A DNA stretch of 64,000 bases from Lysinibacillus sp. JNUCC-52. GTDB taxonomy: Bacteria > Bacillota > Bacilli > Bacillales_A > Planococcaceae. Below the pieces are notes generated by a model. It saw only the letters and a list, made by a program, of their open reading frames with translations, did not search any database and had not been told where the DNA came from. Made by a program: the position numbers and the translations under genes. Positions 41,749 through 50,967 of the stretch are shown piece by piece (position 1 is the first letter of the stretch; the number at the start of each line of letters is the position of its first letter). The stretch is taken from positions 434,001-498,000 of the forward strand of contig NZ_CP065546.1 of assembly GCF_015999545.1 (NCBI RefSeq). Direction: 5' to 3'.

Positions 41749-42900
41749 ATGAACAATCAACGTTGGCTTTCTCAAAGTTTCTTTACATTCTTTTTTACAT
41801 GGGGCATTTTTTTACCATATTGGACAGGGTGGTTAGTCGATGCAAAACACATTACCGTATCTCAAGCTAGTGTCGTTATGGGCTGTGGTCTTTTAGCTCG
41901 AGCAACGTCCAATCTATTTTTCTTTCCCACCCTTGCAAAATACGTACACAATAAGCGCTTAACGACAATTTTAGCAATTGGCGCATTGCTAACGGCTTTA
42001 CTTTACATTCCAAGTACTAGCTTTTCCTCACTTCTTTTTGTAACGATCTTATTTAGTATTTTTTATCCTGCTCTATTACCTGCCGTAGAAAGCAGTGCGG
42101 CAACACTTGTGCAACATGGCAACGTCCATTACGGTAAAAGTCGCTCTTACGGTTCATTCGGCTTCGTAATTGCTGTACTTATTATTAGTATGTTAACGGG
42201 TGTTTTTGGTAAACAAGTTATTTTCTGGAGTATGATTCTAGGCATAATTGGTATGTTATTAATGCAACAATTGGCCACACCAAAAGAATTACTCATTGTT
42301 CCAACGAAGGAACAACGAGCGCAATCACTTTCAATGAAAACATTATGGACTCTTAAAGGTTTCCCTATTGTGTTATTTATCGTGATTTTATTACAAGGTG
42401 CACATGCTTCCTACTATAGCTATGGCTATATTTATTTAGAAGATTTACACGTGGATCCATTCTATATGGGGATGATTATTAACATCGCAGTTATTTGTGA
42501 AATTTTATATTTTATGAAGGCTGATACGCTGTTTAAAAAATGGCGCTCTTCTTCTTTATTATTGCTAGCGGCTAGTGGCTCATCATTACGTTGGTTACTT
42601 ATCTTCCTATTTCCAAACGTTTGGGTATTTATCGGCTCGCAAATATTACATTCTCTATCATTTGCGCTTGCGCACTATGCCTTTATCGGTTATTTAACGA
42701 AAAACTTACCGAAAGAGCAAATTCCAAATGCACAAGGTATCTATTCAGCACTGGCAATGGGTTTAAGTACCGCCATTCTTACATTTTTAGGTGGCTATTT
42801 ATACGAAATTTCCCCTGGTCTTGCCTTTGCCGCGATGTTGATTTGTACTGTGCCAGCAATCGGGATATTGCTAGCTACTCGAAATAAATTCCATTATTAA
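41749..42900 (+). CDS. MFS transporter, 3-phenylpropionate/HcaT-like
   Basis: About 383 residues with 12 helices; opening NNQRWLSQSFFTFFFTWGIFLPYW and the GKSRSYGSFGF motif after helix 4 resemble the MFS_1-like (HcaT/YcaD) group. An ATG at 41731 opens the frame but lies before the ribosome site; GGAGG supports the ATG at 41749. Probably regulated by the divergent Crp/Fnr protein. Substrate unknown. Confidence 0.84.
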   Translation: MNNQRWLSQSFFTFFFTWGIFLPYWTGWLVDAKHITVSQASVVMGCGLLARATSNLFFFPTLAKYVHNKRLTTILAIGALLTALLYIPSTSFSSLLFVTILFSIFYPALLPAVESSAATLVQHGNVHYGKSRSYGSFGFVIAVLIISMLTGVFGKQVIFWSMILGIIGMLLMQQLATPKELLIVPTKEQRAQSLSMKTLWTLKGFPIVLFIVILLQGAHASYYSYGYIYLEDLHVDPFYMGMIINIAVICEILYFMKADTLFKKWRSSSLLLLAASGSSLRWLLIFLFPNVWVFIGSQILHSLSFALAHYAFIGYLTKNLPKEQIPNAQGIYSALAMGLSTAILTFLGGYLYEISPGLAFAAMLICTVPAIGILLATRNKFHY

Positions 42901-42905
42901 AAAGC

Positions 42906-42948
42906 AAGCAGGTGATGAAAGACTATGTATCTTTCTCCACCTGCTTTT
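42906..42948 (+). terminator. Bidirectional terminator between MFS and bicupin genes
   Basis: Stem AAGCAGGTG / CACCTGCTT with inner stem GAAAGA / TCTTTC, flanked by A and T runs. Confidence 0.8.
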
Positions 42949-42956
42949 CTATATGC

Positions 42957-44141
42957 TTATCTTGGATAATAAGAAAATCCAGGATATTTGACTACTGGCC
43001 ATTTTTCCTTTCGTAATGCATTGAGAAGTTCAGGACCAACCTGTAAATTGCTTTTTACTAATTCAGATGGTGTAAGCGCCATCCATTGATTTAATGAAAC
43101 ATCCTGGAATCGATCACTTTTAAATATTTCAAGGAACCATAACGTTTCAGTCCCCGTATTCTCAATATAGTGACCATTTGCAAACGGCACGTAGCCGACA
43201 TCTCCCGCTCGATAATCAAAGGTTCTAGCTGTACCGTTTCCTGCAAACACGGTCATACGCCCTGTTCCTTGAAGGTAATATTGCCATTCATCATTATTCG
43301 GATGCCAATGTAGCTCCCTCATCGCACCAGGCTCAATCTCGACGAGTGCCGCGGCAATAGCTTTGGAAATCGGAAAATTCGTGGAATCGACAATTCTCAC
43401 ACTGCCACCAGGTGTTTTAATTGGCGTTTGAGCAAGCAGACGATGTTTAAATGATAGAGGAACCTTACCATAGGGAGATTGTACTTGCTGGGTTTCAATA
43501 GGTCCAGGGACTATATCTTGATAAATGTAAACTTGTTCTTTTGGTATATGATTAAAAGCACTCATCGGAACACCAAAATTAGACGACAACACATCTTTCG
43601 GCGTATGCGCAAACCAGTCAGATATAGATAATGTGTTTAGATCTGAAAAATGCCCATCGTCAAACACTAGTAGAAATTCACAGCCATCTTCAAGCCCTTG
43701 AATGGAATGAGGTATACCTGGCGGGAAATACCATAAATCGCCTGGTCCAACATCGGCAATAAAATTATGCCCATTTTGATCGACGGCAGTAATGCGAGCA
43801 TGACCAAGAAGCATGTAGGACCATTCCGCCTGTTGATGCCAATGAAGTTCACGCACGCCACCAGGTGTCAAACTCATATTGACGCCTTCCAATGTAGTGG
43901 CGATTGGCAAATCTCGCACAGTAATTTCTCTAGACCATCCACCATTATTTAACGTCATATGTGTATCAGAAAAGGAAAATTTCAAGTTCGGTAAAAGACC
44001 TGCATCTGTTATTGGTGGAACTAGCATATCTGGATTTTCTAAATCCCGCATAATATCTCGCGGCCCTTTATCCACCCCGCCCGCACCATCATTGCGAATA
44101 GGCTGCGGAACATAATAATAGCCCTCTGGCTTGTTATCCAA
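42957..44141 (-). CDS. Oxalate decarboxylase-like bicupin
   Basis: A 394-residue protein with two cupin domains. Both metal sites are intact: [15 protein letters not shown] with GIPHS (first cupin) and [16 protein letters not shown] with NGHYIE (second). Family members use Mn to split oxalate into formate and CO2. The lid loop, SENST in characterised B. subtilis OxdC, reads SDLNT here, so Glu162 is changed to Asp and activity or specificity may differ. No signal peptide; OxdD-like spore location is possible. Confidence 0.88.
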   Translation of the reverse strand: MDNKPEGYYYVPQPIRNDGAGGVDKGPRDIMRDLENPDMLVPPITDAGLLPNLKFSFSDTHMTLNNGGWSREITVRDLPIATTLEGVNMSLTPGGVRELHWHQQAEWSYMLLGHARITAVDQNGHNFIADVGPGDLWYFPPGIPHSIQGLEDGCEFLLVFDDGHFSDLNTLSISDWFAHTPKDVLSSNFGVPMSAFNHIPKEQVYIYQDIVPGPIETQQVQSPYGKVPLSFKHRLLAQTPIKTPGGSVRIVDSTNFPISKAIAAALVEIEPGAMRELHWHPNNDEWQYYLQGTGRMTVFAGNGTARTFDYRAGDVGYVPFANGHYIENTGTETLWFLEIFKSDRFQDVSLNQWMALTPSELVKSNLQVGPELLNALRKEKWPVVKYPGFSYYPR

Positions 44142-44248
44142 CTATTCACCTCTTCATCAAGTAGTCGTTATATAAAATGTATGATGCATCATTTGTTTTA
44201 TTCTTTTAATGTAAGGTTCAGCACTTGTAATGAGTCCATCATTAAAAT

Positions 44249-44284
44249 AGCCCCACTTTCACCTAAGCTGGTAAAAGTGGAGCT
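44249..44284 (-). terminator. Probable terminator of the small membrane protein gene
   Basis: Minus-strand stem AGCTCCACTTTTACC / GGTGAAAGTGGGGCT with G-U pairs, followed by ATTTT. Confidence 0.55.
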
Positions 44285-44343
44285 GCAAAAGTTCTTTCTT
44301 TTGTGATGATATTTGACCCTATATGTATTTGCATTTTAATAGA

Positions 44344-44577
44344 TTACTCATTCATTCTATGATGAGAAAAGCCTCTAACCAAGAAAAGAATACCTACGAT
44401 AAAGAAAATTAAACTGAAAAGAAATAACACGTAGCCCGAATCAAAAAATGAATGATAGAAAGATTCCTTACTTGCATACGATAAATTTGAGACTAGGATA
44501 GCCGTCACAATATATTGTGTTGAAATGAAAATTGCTGCGATAAGTAAAAACAGTGAACCTACAATTTTGTCTTCCAT
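44344..44577 (-). CDS. Small two-helix membrane protein
   Basis: A 77-residue protein with two hydrophobic helices (about 6-30 and 48-69) and charged ends. AGGGGAG lies before the ATG. No family recognised. It is divergent from the bacteriocin-like locus at 44.7-45.7 kb and could be an immunity-type protein, but nothing in the sequence proves that. Confidence 0.65.
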   Translation of the reverse strand: MEDKIVGSLFLLIAAIFISTQYIVTAILVSNLSYASKESFYHSFFDSGYVLFLFSLIFFIVGILFLVRGFSHHRMNE

Positions 44578-44719
44578 AATACACTCCCCTTTAATTTATA
44601 AAAAAGTTAATATTATCCTTATTAAATACGATATAAACGGAATTTTCAATAAAAGTTGAAATTTCTCTGATTTTTCTTAAAATTAATTATATAACAACCA
44701 TTAAACGGGAGGAATATAT

Positions 44720-44869
44720 ATGAAATTTCAGCTTTTAACCGCTTAATAGTTTTAAATTTTTATCATCGCTTTCCTTATCGCCTCAGCTATTCAATTAACT
44801 AAAAGGCATCATAATGCCAACACCACTATTCCATATGGAAGTAAATTAATGAAAGGAGAAGAGAAATAG
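44720..44869 (+). pseudogene. Remnant of a small membrane peptide gene
   Basis: A strong ribosome site GGGAGG is followed by ATG and eight codons (MKFQLLTA), then three stops within four codons, after which the same frame stays open for about 37 codons encoding IFIIAFLIASAIQLTKRHHN and a charged tail, ending one base before the start of the bacteriocin-like gene. This looks like a small single-helix membrane protein gene broken by stops. Confidence 0.45.
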
Positions 44870-44870
44870 G

Positions 44871-45449
44871 ATGTTTTCGAAAAAAAAGTCGATTGTAACG
44901 ATTGTTTCAATGTCTTTAATTTCAAATTTAGTTATTTTGCCATTTAACCTTAGTGAAGCTAAAGCTGTGGAAAATAAAACTATAGAAGATGCTACTGACA
45001 ATGTCATATTTTCTGAACAACAGCTTGAAGAAGCTCAGATTATAACAGATCATGTATCTTTCGAAAGAAAAAATGGTGTTGGTGTTTTTACACTTTCTAA
45101 TATCGCAGAGATGGAGATAAAATTACAAAACATTAATTCTATTATTACTGCTGAGGAGATTAATTTAGCAATTGCTGACATAAATACTAAATTAGCTGAA
45201 GAAAACGGAAATGGTGAAACGACAGAATTACTAGTTAAATCTAGAAATCTTATTCAATATGGAACTGCGAATGCACCACGTATCGTAAAAAGATCATGTA
45301 GTAAATGGTTAGGAGGCTTAGGTCTTGCCCATGCTGCAGCTGTTTCAGGAGCTGGTGTATTATTAGGTATTTCAGGACCAGTAGGTTGGACAGTTGGGAC
45401 TGGTATTGCTGCGGCTTACTATTTGGGGTCACTTGCATGTCCAAACTAA
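44871..45449 (+). CDS. Secreted bacteriocin-like protein
   Basis: A 192-residue protein with a signal peptide (about 1-32, ending SEAKA), an acidic mid-region, and after a basic VKRS site a C-terminal block of about 50 residues rich in Gly, Ala and aliphatics, bounded by two Cys (near residues 143 and 190) and containing GGLGLAHAAAVSGAGVLLG. Large precursors releasing a hydrophobic C-terminal toxin are known for SdpC and class IId bacteriocins. AAAGGAG precedes the start. Function is inferred from this architecture. Confidence 0.7.
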   Translation: MFSKKKSIVTIVSMSLISNLVILPFNLSEAKAVENKTIEDATDNVIFSEQQLEEAQIITDHVSFERKNGVGVFTLSNIAEMEIKLQNINSIITAEEINLAIADINTKLAEENGNGETTELLVKSRNLIQYGTANAPRIVKRSCSKWLGGLGLAHAAAVSGAGVLLGISGPVGWTVGTGIAAAYYLGSLACPN

Positions 45450-45712
45450 AAATTTTTTTGAAAACATACCTACTTTCTGTTAATTTTTCAACTATCTTTC
45501 TATTTACGTGTCTAACCATGTATCATATCACACAAACCATCTACCCTACTGTCATACTTTTTATTCTAATGGTGTTAAACATATTTACCTTTGAATATTT
45601 TTTGAGTCGTAAATACCATACTCCACAAAAAAGAGCTATTCCAGCGACATTCTATTTTATAGTAACTGGCATTCTATCCTACTTAGGTTTTTTGCACATA
45701 ATGGATAAGTAA
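45437..45712 (+). CDS. Small membrane protein, candidate immunity factor
   Basis: A 91-residue protein with three hydrophobic segments (about 8-30, 35-53 and 68-86). Its ATG lies inside the last codons of the bacteriocin-like gene (13-bp overlap), so the two are translationally coupled. That position and topology fit an immunity protein; no family recognised. Confidence 0.65.
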   Translation: MSKLKIFLKTYLLSVNFSTIFLFTCLTMYHITQTIYPTVILFILMVLNIFTFEYFLSRKYHTPQKRAIPATFYFIVTGILSYLGFLHIMDK

Positions 45713-45741
45713 TTGTAGATACTGGCCAATTAATATATCAG

Positions 45742-45787
45742 AAAAAAGCGTTTTGCTTCTTTTTTACAAGATACAAAACGCTTTTTT
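45742..45787 (+). terminator. Bidirectional terminator
   Basis: Perfect stem AAAAAAGCGTTTTG / CAAAACGCTTTTTT between the convergent bacteriocin-like operon and the MocR gene. Confidence 0.9.
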
Positions 45788-45815
45788 ATATCCCTCAATA
45801 TACATGTGAGATTTT

Positions 45816-47255
45816 TTAGTACAATTTTTTCACATGAGACTTTGCCACTTGAACCATCATTTCTATCCCATATTGCAATTCTTCTCGTGATGCATAAGCA
45901 TATGAAAGTCGGATATGCTGGTTATCTTGCGCATCATAAATATAGCCAGGATTGATAAGAACATTCAACTGCAATAACTTCATAAAAAATGCTTTATCTA
46001 CAAGCGGAGCATTAAATTTTAGCCATATATAAAAACCTCCTTTTGGTTGTTGCCAACTCGCAATGTCCTTCAATTTTTCATGTAATAAGTTCTCAACAAA
46101 ATTTGCCCGCTGCAAAAGCTCATGGCGTAAGCCTTCAATATGGCGTTCATATTTACCTGATTGCAGCCAGTGCAACACAATTTCCTGTGAAATGGCACTA
46201 GAACCATAGTCAGTTTGCATTTTTATATCTGCTAATCGTTCAATTACTGTTGTTGGTCCGATTAACCAGCCAATGCGTAGTCCTGGGCTGAGTGTTTTTG
46301 AAACACTGCCAATGTATAAAACTTGTCCACTATCATCCATTGATTTAATCGCTGAAGATTCCTCTTGAAAAAGTAATTCATGATAGACATCATCCTCAAT
46401 AATAGGGATACGCGATTGTTTGCATGCCTCGTAGAGTTGCCTTTTTTCTTGCGAAGTCCACACTTCTCCAGTTGGATTATTTAATGTAGGTACCGCATAA
46501 AAAACAGCCTGTCTTTTTCTTTTCTTGTGCATTAATGATTGGGCGAGTTGTTCATCACGATCGATTGCCATCATTTGCATGCCGACAGATTGGAATGGAT
46601 GAACTGAATTTAAATAGGACGTTTTTTCTTGAAATACAATGGAACCTTGCTCTAGTAGACCGACCGCAATGAGCTGCAATGCTTGTAATGCACCTGAAAC
46701 GATACAAACATTTTCAGGTTCAGCCTGTATGCCTCTTTTTTGTACATATTGGCAAATGGCTTCCCGCAATTGCATGTTACCTTGCGGAGATGAATACCCT
46801 AAAGCTTTCGGCTGTAGCGATAGTTCCTTCATCGATGCCTCCATTTCACTCGTTGGCAAAAGGCTTGGTGCAAGCTCCCCTGTACCTAAGCGAATAATAT
46901 CATCTCGTTGCTCGTATTCATTGATCAATTGAATCGTATGGTAATTTGGTTTGTGAAGACTCGATTCAATGAATATTTGCCAATTTGGTTGTCTTTGCTT
47001 AACTAATGAATGCCAGGAAGCATTTGCAACATAAATACCTGAACCTACCGTCGTTTCAAGTATGCCTATAGCTTTTAGTTCCTCTAATGCCTGCTGAACA
47101 GTACTTCTGTTAACCCCTAATTGCATTGCAAGTTGTCTTTGCGTTGGTAGCTTCGTTCCTGCAACCCAATCCCCTCGCTCAATGCGCTCTGTTGCCCATG
47201 CTACAATTTGTTGCTGTAAAGTCCTATCCCCATGTCTGGTTGGTTGCCAATTCAT
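45816..47255 (-). CDS. MocR/GntR-family regulator with aminotransferase domain
   Basis: A 479-residue MocR protein: N-terminal GntR winged helix (GTKLPTQRQLAMQLGVNRSTVQQALEEL, residues about 38-65), then a fold-I aminotransferase domain with PLP Lys in YIGSVSKTLSPGLRIGW. Such proteins sense PLP or an amino acid. Divergent from a LysE/ArgO exporter gene, which is the probable target. Confidence 0.9.
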   Translation of the reverse strand: MNWQPTRHGDRTLQQQIVAWATERIERGDWVAGTKLPTQRQLAMQLGVNRSTVQQALEELKAIGILETTVGSGIYVANASWHSLVKQRQPNWQIFIESSLHKPNYHTIQLINEYEQRDDIIRLGTGELAPSLLPTSEMEASMKELSLQPKALGYSSPQGNMQLREAICQYVQKRGIQAEPENVCIVSGALQALQLIAVGLLEQGSIVFQEKTSYLNSVHPFQSVGMQMMAIDRDEQLAQSLMHKKRKRQAVFYAVPTLNNPTGEVWTSQEKRQLYEACKQSRIPIIEDDVYHELLFQEESSAIKSMDDSGQVLYIGSVSKTLSPGLRIGWLIGPTTVIERLADIKMQTDYGSSAISQEIVLHWLQSGKYERHIEGLRHELLQRANFVENLLHEKLKDIASWQQPKGGFYIWLKFNAPLVDKAFFMKLLQLNVLINPGYIYDAQDNQHIRLSYAYASREELQYGIEMMVQVAKSHVKKLY

Positions 47256-47270
47256 ATTTTCACCTCATAA

Positions 47271-47299
47271 ATTGGGTGGGTGAAATACCATCCAATTGG
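47271..47299. promoter_or_regulatory. Probable MocR operator
   Basis: Inverted repeat ATTGGGTGG / CCATCCAAT separated by 8 bases, followed by an overlapping CCAATTGG, in the 100-bp divergent space between the regulator and exporter genes. Confidence 0.55.
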
Positions 47300-47355
47300 T
47301 CGTTTTCTTATAGTTATATCATAGGTAGAATGTGTATTGGAAGGAGGGATTGTCA

Positions 47356-47958
47356 TTGGAGGCATTTCTACATGGGATGCTATTAGCATTCGGACTTATT
47401 TTACCTCTAGGTGTGCAAAACGTCTTCGTTTTTACACAAGGAGCTACACAACAACGTTTAATGCTTGCCTTACCAGCTGCTATTACGGCAGCTCTTTGCG
47501 ATACTTTATTGATTTTGCTTGCTGTTTTTGGGTTATCCGTTATTGTTTTGCAATTTGAATGGCTACGTATCGCTTTAATGTGCGTTGGTATCGTGTTTCT
47601 GTTATACATCGGCTATAGTATTTGGCGCTCGACAGCAACCACTAGCGAAAAGAGCGAAGCAATGCCCGTCAAAAAACAAATTGTATTTGCGCTGTCTGTT
47701 TCGTTATTAAATCCACATGCTATTTTAGATACAATCGGCGTGATTGGCACAAGCGCATTAAAATATAATGGCACAGAACAAATACTCTTTACTACTGCAT
47801 GTGTGCTCATTTCGTGGTTATGGTTTTTCGGTCTTACACTAGCTGGTGCTTCTTTTAAAAAGCTCGATAGCTCTGGCAAGCTGATGAACATCTTCAATAA
47901 ATGCTCAGCAATCTTTATTTGGGCAACCGCTATTTATTTACTGAGTGCTTTACTTTAA
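47356..47958 (+). CDS. LysE/ArgO-family amino acid exporter
   Basis: About 200 residues with six helices; N-terminal GLILPLGVQNVFVFTQGA and later SLLNPHAILDTIGVIG are LysE-family signatures. An ATG at 47332 precedes the ribosome site AAGGAGGG; the TTG at 47356 has proper spacing (7 bases), so I place the start there. Probably exports basic or other amino acids under MocR control. Confidence 0.87.
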   Translation: MEAFLHGMLLAFGLILPLGVQNVFVFTQGATQQRLMLALPAAITAALCDTLLILLAVFGLSVIVLQFEWLRIALMCVGIVFLLYIGYSIWRSTATTSEKSEAMPVKKQIVFALSVSLLNPHAILDTIGVIGTSALKYNGTEQILFTTACVLISWLWFFGLTLAGASFKKLDSSGKLMNIFNKCSAIFIWATAIYLLSALL

Positions 47959-48103
47959 TTGAGTTACATAATTTAGATTACATTGATAAATCAACGTTTT
48001 GGGTTTTATGTATTATATTTTAATAAGCTTATCTTTAAATATCGTTATTCATATTTGCAATGATGGTTGCTCCAAGTCGCTTTTTATAATTTTTTAATTT
48101 TCA

Positions 48104-48133
48104 TTAAGACCACCCGATATGGAGTGGTCTTAA
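48104..48133 (+). terminator. Terminator after exporter gene
   Basis: Stem TTAAGACCAC / GTGGTCTTAA followed by TGTTTC. Confidence 0.7.
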
Positions 48134-48208
48134 TGTTTCAAAATCATTAATTTATAGTAATCTTTCTATATTTTTTAAATTTTTAAGTTCCAATCTAAGT
48201 AATTAAGA

Positions 48209-48235
48209 TTTTAGTATTGGTTCGATTTTAGTACT
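48209..48235 (+). repeat. 27-bp copy of the SHP-like gene interior
   Basis: Identical over 27 bases to 56276-56302, inside the short hydrophobic peptide gene. Here the frame has a stop just upstream and no start codon, so it is a remnant. Both copies are on the same strand, 8 kb apart, at the left edge of the island and beside the Rgg gene. Confidence 0.7.
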
Positions 48236-48327
48236 TACTTCTACTTTACTTTTTTATACTTACAGACACTCTTAATTTGTGCTAAAGATTATAATGTCAT
48301 TCGATATTTCTTTTAACTGAATACTTA

Positions 48328-49566
48328 TTATAAATTTTTAAAATAATCACCATCTATCAACTCTGTTACTTTTGGTAATCTTTGAATTCTAGCGTTTATT
48401 AAATAGTAAATGCTTAATAAAATGAGACCCATGCCAAATGTCGAAATAACATAACTAGTTGGAAGATAAGTTGCTAAAATCCCCCCCACTAATGATCCAA
48501 TTGGCATAGAAATACTAACAAAACTTTCAACTGCCGTATTCACTCTACCCAACATATTTTCAGAAGGAAGGCTTTGAAATAAAGTTGTAAATAAAACATT
48601 GATAGCTCCTATAAATGAATAAGATAGGATTAATAAAAAATACATCAATGTAATGTTTCCTTGTGATGAAAAAACCATTACTATCCATGCTACCCCAGAA
48701 GCGAAAAAGCCAACAGACATTACTTTTCCTAATGTGAAAATTTCTTGTACTTTTTCTATAAAAAACGCCCCAATAACTGATCCAACACCTAACGAAGCAA
48801 TAATAAGTCCATAAGTTGAACTTCCTCCTAGAGAAGCTGCGAAAGATGGTAAAGATACTAAAATAATAGAAAATAAGAAATTGATTAATATCAATGGTAA
48901 CAATAAATCAAATATTAAAGGCAACTTAATAAAATGAATACCACCAACAAAATCTTTTTTGTACTGTAGCCATTCATCATTTATAGATGATTTTTCTTTC
49001 TTTCTATACGTTATTTTTAAAAAAAGTATGCATATTATCGGAATTGTAAAGGCTATTAAATTAATCCCATACAAAATGATGATTGTAAATAATGATATAA
49101 GAATCCCTGCAATACCACTAAAAAGTAAATCGAGTCCTTGATATGCTATCGACATAATCGAATTTGCTTTAATAAGTTTATGCTTAGGTACAACTCTAGG
49201 GATAATAACACTTTCTAAAGGATACGTGATTTCTGAAAAGACAGTGGTTGTAAAGATTATTAACAAAAATATCCATATACTAAATGAATCTGTAATTAAC
49301 ATAGCAAGTAAAACGAGTATTAATAAAGCTTGCATTAAACTGGAAAATATATATAACTTTTTAGGGTTATTATTATCAATAATTGGACCCAAAAATAGAT
49401 TTAAAATAGAAGGTATAGTAAACATGAAGCCTGCAATACCAACATAAATGGACGATTTTGTAACTTCAAATACTAGCCACATAGATAATATGTAAAAAAT
49501 GCTATCTCCGATATTCGTAAATATTCTTCCTAAAAATAAGCTGATAAAATTCTTATTTTTAAGCAC
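48328..49566 (-). CDS. MFS exporter of the peptide-like locus
   Basis: A 412-residue major facilitator protein with 12 helices, of the macrolide-efflux/EntS-like MFS_3 type (opening NFISLFLGRIFTNIGDSIFYI). It starts at GTG after GAGGTGAAG. Last gene of the minus-strand group 52.4-48.3 kb, so a likely exporter of, or self-resistance to, the product. Strongly AT-rich codon use. Confidence 0.85.
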   Translation of the reverse strand: MLKNKNFISLFLGRIFTNIGDSIFYILSMWLVFEVTKSSIYVGIAGFMFTIPSILNLFLGPIIDNNNPKKLYIFSSLMQALLILVLLAMLITDSFSIWIFLLIIFTTTVFSEITYPLESVIIPRVVPKHKLIKANSIMSIAYQGLDLLFSGIAGILISLFTIIILYGINLIAFTIPIICILFLKITYRKKEKSSINDEWLQYKKDFVGGIHFIKLPLIFDLLLPLILINFLFSIILVSLPSFAASLGGSSTYGLIIASLGVGSVIGAFFIEKVQEIFTLGKVMSVGFFASGVAWIVMVFSSQGNITLMYFLLILSYSFIGAINVLFTTLFQSLPSENMLGRVNTAVESFVSISMPIGSLVGGILATYLPTSYVISTFGMGLILLSIYYLINARIQRLPKVTELIDGDYFKNL

Positions 49567-49584
49567 TTTACTTCACCTCAGATT

Positions 49585-50967
49585 TTATCCTTTCTTACTA
49601 TTTAATAGATCAAAGTTATTAAAATTCACTAATTTATTAATGCATTCTATTAAAAGAAAATGTTTGACTCCTCTTAATTTCCCTGGAGCTACTTTAATGA
49701 TTAGCTTTTGATGATCTTCTACTGATTTAATAAACTGTAAACAAATGTTTCTAAACCCAAAGCTATTTCTTAATGGAATAGTAAGTTTGTAATCCTCTAC
49801 GAAATTTCTTATATATTCTAGAAAATTCAAATAATCTTCTTCTTTTTCAGTTTTAAGTTTTATAAAAATGAAAGGACATTTATGCAAAGAACACACTTTT
49901 TTGTCTATATTAGGATAGATTATCTCCGAAATAATTGAACCATTACATTTTAAATTTAAATTACGAAAAAAATGATCGGTATTTTCATGAATTTAATTTG
50001 TATAGTTGATGCTATTAATAAAAAAATCATTATCTATCAAACAATATTCGTATAAAGATAGATTTGTACCAGTTATTCCTCTCTGAGCTTGCATAAAAGT
50101 AAATAATTTTTCACGAATATGGTCCAATTTTTTCGGAAAATAAAATGAAACAAGTCCTACATTGGTAAATTCAAAGCCCTCCTGATGCAGTTTTAAACAA
50201 GATTTTATATTTACTACAATTAAACTTTCGATTGACTTACCCAAGTTCAATAGATCATTTATTGGAAATGCTTCTCCCATCAAGGTAGTATCTAAAATTA
50301 AAAAAATAACTTTTTTTGGGGGCTTATTAGTTTTAATATACTCAAATATATAAAATACATCGGTTTTTTCAAGATTAAAATTATATCTAACGGGTTCTAC
50401 AAATAATGCATCAATTTTAGTCAAATCTAATTGAGATATTTTATTTTCATTTTGAAGATAAGATATATGAAAATAGCTATTACTCATATCGTGTGTTAAA
50501 TAAATACTTTCAAAATATCCACCAATGAATCCACTAAAAATTTTTCTTTTGTTTTTAAAAATTTTTGATAATGTATTTAATATGCATAGGTAACCAGCCA
50601 TAGCACTAGAGTAAATTAAACTAAAACCAGTGTAATAAGGGAAATTTCTATGCAATTGATTCTCAAAAGATGGAACTTGAATAGTTCTCTCATAACCGTA
50701 TTCTATTTTTCTATTTGAATTAGTTTGAATTTTTTCATCTTCTGGAGGAGATTTAAATATATCCTTAGATTTTAAAAATGATTTTTCTTGCCAACTACTC
50801 CTTAACTTTAACTGAAGCTTTTCAATTTCAATTTCATTTAGTGCCAAATCTTTCAAGTTGTTTTTTGACGAAATCACATTTGTTACTGATAAACCCATTT
50901 TTCTAGCAAGTAACTTTAAATCGTTTTGCTCTTTTAGTAGCTGAAAGTCAATCTCTTGAATATTCAT
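49585..50967 (-). pseudogene. Fold-type I PLP enzyme (Cys/Met metabolism-like) interrupted by one in-frame TAA
   Basis: Residues 1-324 are open, then TAA at 49993-49995, and the same frame continues without another stop for about 135 codons. The first part has a SSAMAGY cofactor-binding block, FLILDTTLMGEAF (Asp) and SCLKLHQEGFEF (probable PLP Lys); the part after the stop has SFGFRN and IIKVAPGK, as expected for the C-terminal domain of cystathionine-synthase-like enzymes. So one enzyme of about 460 residues is split. Its start overlaps the upstream decarboxylase by 20 bp. The cause may be mutation, sequence error or read-through. Confidence 0.75.

Noticed and set aside
45305..45436. N-terminal extension of the candidate immunity protein
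   Set aside because: The extension lies in the shadow of the bacteriocin-like gene and is Cys/Arg-rich; the ATG at 45437 gives a clean membrane protein.
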